A DNA stretch of 10,650 nucleotides, from the NCBI GenBank assembly GCA_003165115.1, contig PLSJ01000304.1, positions 1 to 10,650 of the forward strand, read 5' to 3'. The notes beneath the pieces were generated by a model. It was not told the DNA's origin, ran no database searches, and saw nothing but the letters and a program-made list of their open reading frames with translations. Below are positions 7,019 through 10,650 of this stretch, piece by piece; within the stretch, counting starts at the first letter, position 1, and each line of letters opens with the position of its first letter. Position numbers and translations under genes: made by a program. The DNA is from Syntrophaceae bacterium. Lineage in GTDB: Bacteria > Desulfobacterota > Syntrophorhabdia > Syntrophorhabdales > WCHB1-27.

Positions 7019-7866
7019 TCATCAATGCCGATGGCTTCGGCTTCACCCCCGGTATTAACCGGGCTATCCGCCTCGTCGCCGGTGCGGGCACGATTTCGAG
7101 TATAAGCGTCACGCCGAATTTTCCCGCATCCGCCGAGCTTTCGGACTTTCATCGCCACTTCCCCCGTATCTCGGTCGGCGTCCACCTCAATCCGGTGGTC
7201 GGCCGCCCCGTGTCGGCGTGCGGCTCCGTCCCCAGCCTCGTGGACCGGGACGGCTTCTTCTGGTACAAGGAGTTTCCGCGCCGGTTGTTCCGCGGCCTCA
7301 TCGACGAAAAAGAGCTTTTCGCGGAGCTGACGGCGCAGATCGATGCCGTCCTTTCGATGGGCGTCCCGGTGACGCATCTCGACAGCCACCAGAACCTCCA
7401 TCTCCTCCCGCGATTCTTTTCGCTCTTTCTCGACCTGGCGCTGGAGAAAAATATCAGGCGGATGAGATGCCACCGCCATCACGTCTGCGTGAAAACCTGG
7501 CAGGATGGGGAAAGCACGCTGGGGTTTTACGCCGCCCGGCCGCGGACGGGCGCCGTGCATCTCTATGCCCGGTTTCTCATGGGTCTCGCGACAAAGAGGG
7601 GGATGAAGATGGCGGACAGGCTCCTCTCTCCTCCGTCGGCGGGACGCGGCAAGGACCATCTCGACTTCTGGCGGACCGCCTTCTCTCATCTGCCCGGCGG
7701 TACCAGCGAGGTTTACTGCCACCCCGGTTTCGTGGATGACACGCTGAAACGGTGGGCGAGGTACGTCTATCCGAGGCAGGCAGAGACCGATCTGCTGCTG
7801 TCGGGTGAATTCGCGGCGCTGCTGAAGCGGAGCAACGCAGCCCTGATAGGCTTCCATGACCTCTAG
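7000..7866 (+). CDS. YdjC/ChbG-family carbohydrate deacetylase homologue, copy 1
   Basis: This 288-residue protein belongs to the YdjC/ChbG/HpnK family of metal-dependent deacetylases, which remove acetyl groups from N-acetylated sugars such as chitobiose. Family landmarks are LIINADGFG (6-14), VGVHLNPVVGRPV (59-71, His62), THLDSHQNLHLLP (125-137, Asp128, His130, His134) and EVYCHPGF (237-244, His241). The usual NADDFG is NADGFG here: Asp11 is kept and the second Asp is Gly12. The second copy at 9166 has the same change, so it looks like a subfamily trait, not damage. There is no signal peptide, so it should act in the cytoplasm on a nucleotide sugar or lipid-linked intermediate. ATG is preceded by an excellent GGAGGAGGGG (6985-6994). 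It overlaps the ligase by 19 nt and the glycosyltransferase by 11 nt. Family firm, deacetylase activity unproven. Confidence 0.88.
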   Translation: MQQPRLIINADGFGFTPGINRAIRLVAGAGTISSISVTPNFPASAELSDFHRHFPRISVGVHLNPVVGRPVSACGSVPSLVDRDGFFWYKEFPRRLFRGLIDEKELFAELTAQIDAVLSMGVPVTHLDSHQNLHLLPRFFSLFLDLALEKNIRRMRCHRHHVCVKTWQDGESTLGFYAARPRTGAVHLYARFLMGLATKRGMKMADRLLSPPSAGRGKDHLDFWRTAFSHLPGGTSEVYCHPGFVDDTLKRWARYVYPRQAETDLLLSGEFAALLKRSNAALIGFHDL

Positions 7867-9013
7867 CCCCCTCGCAGGAGTCACGGTCCTCCTGATGACC
7901 AGCAGCCACGAGGCTACCGATCACAGGATACGCGACAAGGAAGGCACGAGCCTCGCGAAGGCCGGGGCGTCGGTGACGATCCTGGGCGCCAACTCGTATG
8001 GCGCTTCCGACAACGGGATAAGGATCATCAGGGCGCCAAAGGCGACCGCCCGCCTGGACCGCTTCATCAGGCAGCCCTGGCGCTGCGGGTCTCTCGCCTC
8101 TTCCGTGCGCGCGGACGTGATCCATCTCCACGACCCCGAGCTGCTCCAGATCGTTCCATGGCTGAGGCTCCGCCACCGCGGCGCGAAGATCATCTACGAC
8201 GTGCACGAGGATTTTCCCGAACTGGTCCGTATACGCGATTACCTGCCCGGTTTTTGCCATACCCTTATGCCGCGCGGGGTCGATCTTATCGAGAAGGGCC
8301 TGGCGAGGTGGGTCGACGCCGTCATTGCCGTGACTCCCCCACTCGCGCGCCGCTTCAGGAATACGTGTCGTGAAGCCCTCTACAATTTCCCGCCCCGGCG
8401 GTTTTACGGGCGTGCCCAGGAGGTCTCCAGGGCGCCGTCGATGCGGGACTACGACCTGGTCCATCTCGGGACCCTGTCCGTCGCGCGCGCGAATTTTCTT
8501 GCGGAAACGCTCTCGATCATTCACCGGAAAAGGCCCTCTTTCACGGCCCTGATCACGGGCGCCCACGGCCACATAGTCCGGCAGCTTCAGGACCTTCAGC
8601 CTCCCGGCTGTACGATAGAGGGGGTCATCCCCTACGACCAGGTGCCCCTGAAGCTTGGGAACGCGCGGATAGGTCTCGACGTGCACCCCTTCCCCACGGC
8701 CAACCTTAGAATGGCCCTGCCGGTCAAAGTCTTCGAATACATGGCCTCAGGCTGCGCCGTGGTGACGTCGGCGATGCCCGTGTTGACGGAGCTTCTCGAC
8801 GAAGACGCGCGCCTCGCGGGGGACATGAGTGTCATAAACGGGGGAGAGCCGGGCCAATACGCGGCTTCCGTGCTCGACATGCTCGATCGCGTCGACCGGG
8901 GAGAGGAGATGGGGGAGAGGCTGAGGATTGCCGCCAGCGAGCGTTACGTATGGGAGAGGGAGGCGGAAAAAATGATCGACCTGTACCGGAGGCTGGTCAA
9001 TTGTTGGGGCTAG
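7856..9013 (+). CDS. GT4-type (GT-B fold) glycosyltransferase
   Basis: This 385-residue cytoplasmic or membrane-associated glycosyltransferase shows both halves of a GT-B enzyme. The N-terminal acceptor half has VTVLLMTSSHEATDHRIRDK (9-28), VIHLHDPELLQIVPW (88-102) and IIYDVHEDFPELV (112-124). This HDPEL/YDVHED pattern is shared by many family 4 enzymes of polysaccharide loci. The C-terminal donor half has VHLGTLSVAR (202-211), DVHPFPTAN (275-283) and LPVKVFEYMASGCAVVTS (288-305), where Glu294 lies in the nucleotide-sugar binding region. It should transfer a sugar from a nucleotide donor to the growing lipid-linked glycan; donor and linkage cannot be read from sequence. Start ATG 7856 overlaps the preceding stop by 11 nt and keeps the first beta strand. 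Its ribosome site is weak, suggesting translational coupling. In-frame ATG 7895 would remove that strand. Confidence 0.93.
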   Translation: MTSSPLAGVTVLLMTSSHEATDHRIRDKEGTSLAKAGASVTILGANSYGASDNGIRIIRAPKATARLDRFIRQPWRCGSLASSVRADVIHLHDPELLQIVPWLRLRHRGAKIIYDVHEDFPELVRIRDYLPGFCHTLMPRGVDLIEKGLARWVDAVIAVTPPLARRFRNTCREALYNFPPRRFYGRAQEVSRAPSMRDYDLVHLGTLSVARANFLAETLSIIHRKRPSFTALITGAHGHIVRQLQDLQPPGCTIEGVIPYDQVPLKLGNARIGLDVHPFPTANLRMALPVKVFEYMASGCAVVTSAMPVLTELLDEDARLAGDMSVINGGEPGQYAASVLDMLDRVDRGEEMGERLRIAASERYVWEREAEKMIDLYRRLVNCWG

Positions 9014-9050
9014 CGTCGCCCCCTCCACGGGCAAAGTCCGCGGAGCCACC

Positions 9051-9087
9051 CCCTCATGAAAAAGAAGTACCGAAAGCAAGAGAAGAG
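9051..9087 (+). repeat. 37-nt direct repeat, copy 1
   Basis: The unit begins CCCTCATG and ends GCAAGAGAAGAG. It matches the copy at 9123-9159 at 32 of 37 positions, with the repeats starting 72 nt apart. The unit is purine-rich and contains an ATG. Both copies lie in the only sizeable gap inside the operon. The 72-nt period is a multiple of three, so any frame through the first copy continues into the second. Confidence 0.85.
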
Positions 9088-9172
9088 ATCCTCGATGACT
9101 CCGGCGCCATCGACAACGCCTTCCCTCATGCAAAGGAAGGAGCGGAAGCAAGAGAAGAGGGGCACATGGTGA
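9056..9172 (+). CDS. Possible small ORF: 38-aa basic peptide with internal repeat
   Basis: ATG 9056 opens 38 codons and stops at TGA 9170-9172, overlapping the next gene's ATG (9166) by 7 nt. The peptide starts MKKKYRKQEKR and repeats this near its end as MQRKERKQEKR, separated by a Ser/Thr/Pro stretch (SSMTPAPSTTPSL). It is strongly basic and has no membrane segment. A weak GGAG (9042-9045) lies 10 nt upstream. The period of the DNA repeat is exactly 24 codons. The overlap with the next start would allow translational coupling. No family recognised. It may be a real small protein, a leader peptide, or just a frame through a purine-rich repeat: only five substitutions separate the copies, and the neighbouring frame is open too. 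Confidence 0.3.
   Translation: MKKKYRKQEKRSSMTPAPSTTPSLMQRKERKQEKRGTW
9123..9159 (+). repeat. 37-nt direct repeat, copy 2
   Basis: Second copy of the unit at 9051-9087, with 5 differences in 37 positions. Its purine-rich end (AGAAGAG followed by GGG) supplies the ribosome binding site of the second YdjC/ChbG gene at 9166, so the copy has a likely function in translation initiation. With only two copies it is not a CRISPR array. Confidence 0.85.
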
Positions 9173-10071
9173 AGCCACAACTGATCATCAACGCGGACGG
9201 ATACGGCCTGACGGCGGGGACAAACAGGGCGATAGAAGAGTGTATCCGCTTCGGGACGGTGAGGAGCGTGAGCGTGAACGTCAATTTTCCCGAGGCGGAA
9301 GAGACGTCGCCGCTTATTCGGCGATACCCATGGCTCAGCGTGGGGTGTCACCTCAATCCCGTCGTCGGGAGGCCCGTTCTCCCGGAGGACAGGGTGCGGA
9401 GCCTGCTTGGCCCGGACGGGGAATTCTGGTACAGGCAGTTCGACCGGAAATTCATCCTGGGCCATATCGACCTCGGGGAATTGAGGGCGGAGCTTTTCGC
9501 GCAGGTGGAGAGGTGCAGGGAGCTATCGGGCGAAAATTTTACCCACGTGGACTGCCATATGGCAAAACATCGGCTTCCCCGTTTCTATCCTTTATTTCTC
9601 GATGCATCCCGTTTCAGCCGCGTGCATCGCGTGAGGACCCACAAGTACCTCGTGGTCAGCGGCGAGCGCGGCCGGCTGGGCAGCGCCGTCCGGTATTATT
9701 TACGCCATCCCTACCGGCTGGGCGTACAGGCGTGGAACATGTGGCTCCGCGAGAAGGCGCGGCACGCGGGGCTCTCCATGCCGGACCGGAGGGTGGCTGT
9801 CGCCCCTTCGCGCGGGTGCGTCTCGATTTCCCTGGCCGCCTGGACGAACCTGCTCAGGCGCCTCCCTTCCGGGTTAAGCGAGTTCGTCGTGCATCCGGGT
9901 TACGGAGACGCGCACTTGCGGCGCGTGTCGGGATACGTGGGCGAAAGAGACTCGGAAAGAGAGATCCTTTTGTCGGTGGCCTTTAAGAATATCCTCGATT
10001 CGACCGTCCGGCTCTCGTCTTACCATGACATCCCATTAAAGGAACAAGGGGGGAAACCGTGGCTACAATGA
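9166..10071 (+). CDS. YdjC/ChbG-family carbohydrate deacetylase homologue, copy 2
   Basis: This 301-residue paralogue of the protein at 7000-7866 aligns with it from the first residues (LIINADGYG at 6-14; SVGCHLNPVVGRPV at 58-71; HPGYGD at 243-248). Metal-site candidates are Asp11, His62, Asp129, His131 and His135 (THVDCHMAKHRLP, 126-138), plus His243. Again the second Asp of the family's NADD is Gly12. It differs from copy 1 in the third motif (DCHMAKH against DSHQNLH) and has a longer, basic middle region (about 165-205), so the substrates may differ. The frame is open back to 8950, but that part overlaps the glycosyltransferase gene and is unlike the family. ATG 9166 with GAGGGG (9157-9162) gives an N-terminus matching copy 1. 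No signal peptide. Probably acts on another N-acetyl sugar of the same glycan; activity unproven. Confidence 0.88.
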   Translation: MVKPQLIINADGYGLTAGTNRAIEECIRFGTVRSVSVNVNFPEAEETSPLIRRYPWLSVGCHLNPVVGRPVLPEDRVRSLLGPDGEFWYRQFDRKFILGHIDLGELRAELFAQVERCRELSGENFTHVDCHMAKHRLPRFYPLFLDASRFSRVHRVRTHKYLVVSGERGRLGSAVRYYLRHPYRLGVQAWNMWLREKARHAGLSMPDRRVAVAPSRGCVSISLAAWTNLLRRLPSGLSEFVVHPGYGDAHLRRVSGYVGERDSEREILLSVAFKNILDSTVRLSSYHDIPLKEQGGKPWLQ

Positions 10072-10650
10072 TCAAGGACATGACGGATGCAAAAAGCGTA
10101 AGGAATATATTCGCCGGTCCCTTTCACCACCCTTTCGCGATACCGGCCCTCGCCATCTGTCTCCTGGTCCTCCTGATGCAGGTTCTCGCGGGCTCGGGGC
10201 TCGATCCCTACGTGCTTCTCCTCTTCCCAATCGGGCTCGTCTGCACGTATTTCCTCCTCAAATTCCCGGAGGTAACCCTCGGGCTCTTCCTCGTCGCGGG
10301 CGGCGTGAAAGCCTATCCGAGCCTCGTTTCCCTCAACATGCCTGACCTGACCCTCGTCTGCGCCGGCCTTGTCGCGCTCTCATGTCTTCTCGACGTCGTC
10401 GCGAGAAGGGACCGCTTTTCCGTGCCCGCCGCCTTCGTGCTCTACCTTCCGATGGCGCTGATGATTCCCATCAGCCTCATTTACACGGTCGATTTCGCCG
10501 AGGGTCTCGACAAGACCGCCCGATTTTTCCTGCTCGGCGGTCTCGCCATTTTCGCGCCTTTCATCGCCCTGAACTCACGGGCCAGGTTTCACCGGTTCTT
10601 CTATGTATTGCTGATAATCGGCCTTTTCGAGGTCATCAGCGCGATGACCG
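10059..10650 (+). CDS. Polytopic membrane protein, O-antigen ligase/polymerase-like (partial, 3' end missing)
   Basis: The reading frame is open to the window edge and gives 197 residues. About seven hydrophobic segments are visible, near 26-44, 49-67, 72-84, 95-113, 121-142, 154-171 and 180-196. This density and the position at the end of a glycan-assembly operon fit the N-terminal half of a WaaL/Wzy-type O-antigen ligase or polymerase, which joins lipid-linked glycans on the periplasmic side. The diagnostic large periplasmic loop would lie beyond the edge, so a flippase or unrelated membrane protein cannot be excluded. GTG 10059 is preferred because GGGGGG (10048-10053) lies 5 nt upstream; ATG 10068, overlapping the previous stop, is the alternative but would be 14 nt from that site. 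It overlaps the YdjC/ChbG gene by 13 nt. Confidence 0.65.
   Translation, partial: MATMIKDMTDAKSVRNIFAGPFHHPFAIPALAICLLVLLMQVLAGSGLDPYVLLLFPIGLVCTYFLLKFPEVTLGLFLVAGGVKAYPSLVSLNMPDLTLVCAGLVALSCLLDVVARRDRFSVPAAFVLYLPMALMIPISLIYTVDFAEGLDKTARFFLLGGLAIFAPFIALNSRARFHRFFYVLLIIGLFEVISAMT

Noticed and set aside
6850..8686. Long minus-strand frames (344 and 369 codons) opposite the YdjC/ChbG and glycosyltransferase genes
   Set aside because: Same compositional artefact; they overlap each other and well-supported + strand genes, and show no family motif.
9051..9159. CRISPR-like repeat pair
   Set aside because: Only two imperfect copies, one 35-nt intervening segment, no cas genes, and the second copy acts as a ribosome site region.
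8950..9165. Upstream extension of the second YdjC/ChbG gene in its own frame
   Set aside because: It would overlap the glycosyltransferase by 64 nt and add 72 residues unlike the family, whereas ATG 9166 has a good ribosome site and an N-terminus matching the first paralogue.

Overview
The window looks like part of a surface-polysaccharide (exopolysaccharide, capsule or O-antigen type) locus from a Gram-negative bacterium with a GC-rich genome. A member of the former Deltaproteobacteria (Desulfobacterota or relatives) is my best guess. It rests on the style of the proteins: an FN3 protein with a CFIATA-type C-terminal sorting box, a CapK/PaaK-like ligase, paired YdjC/ChbG-like proteins and a LegC/ArnB-like DegT enzyme. 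No rRNA or housekeeping marker is present to confirm it. All supported genes lie on the + strand.

Layout. Positions 1-249 are non-coding and hold a GC-rich hairpin and a plausible sigma70 promoter. At 250-972 is a secreted or anchored fibronectin type III protein with a Gly-rich linker, a CFIATALYG box, a C-terminal membrane segment and a basic tail. A 415-bp gap (973-1387) follows, with a strong stem-loop just after the stop codon, a possible remnant of a repeat element and a doubtful minus-strand small ORF. From 1388 to the right edge runs one tightly packed operon. Its order is a membrane-bound CapD/WbpM-type nucleotide-sugar 4,6-dehydratase, a WecA/MraY-like polyprenyl-phosphate sugar-1-phosphate transferase, a DegT-family PLP aminotransferase, a CapK/PaaK-like acyl-adenylating ligase, a YdjC/ChbG-like deacetylase homologue, a GT4-type glycosyltransferase, a possible 38-codon basic small ORF on a 72-nt direct repeat, a second YdjC/ChbG-like paralogue, and the start of a polytopic membrane protein resembling O-antigen ligases/polymerases, cut by the window edge. 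Junctions are overlaps or gaps of 4-37 nt, apart from the 152-nt stretch before the second paralogue.

How the genes may work together (inference from families). The dehydratase and aminotransferase would make a UDP-4-amino-4,6-dideoxy-N-acetylhexosamine. The WecA-like enzyme would load the first sugar phosphate on undecaprenyl phosphate. The GT4 enzyme would extend it, and the last protein would polymerise or ligate the chain. The unusual part is the middle: an acyl-activating enzyme directly beside two carbohydrate-deacetylase homologues. This suggests N-deacetylation of a lipid-linked or nucleotide-linked amino sugar followed by re-acylation with a different acid. Both YdjC/ChbG paralogues read NADG where the family normally has NADD, and the WecA-like enzyme has Asn where an Asp is normally conserved. 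These three substitutions, the repeat-encoded small ORF and the CFI-box protein are the points most worth a second look.
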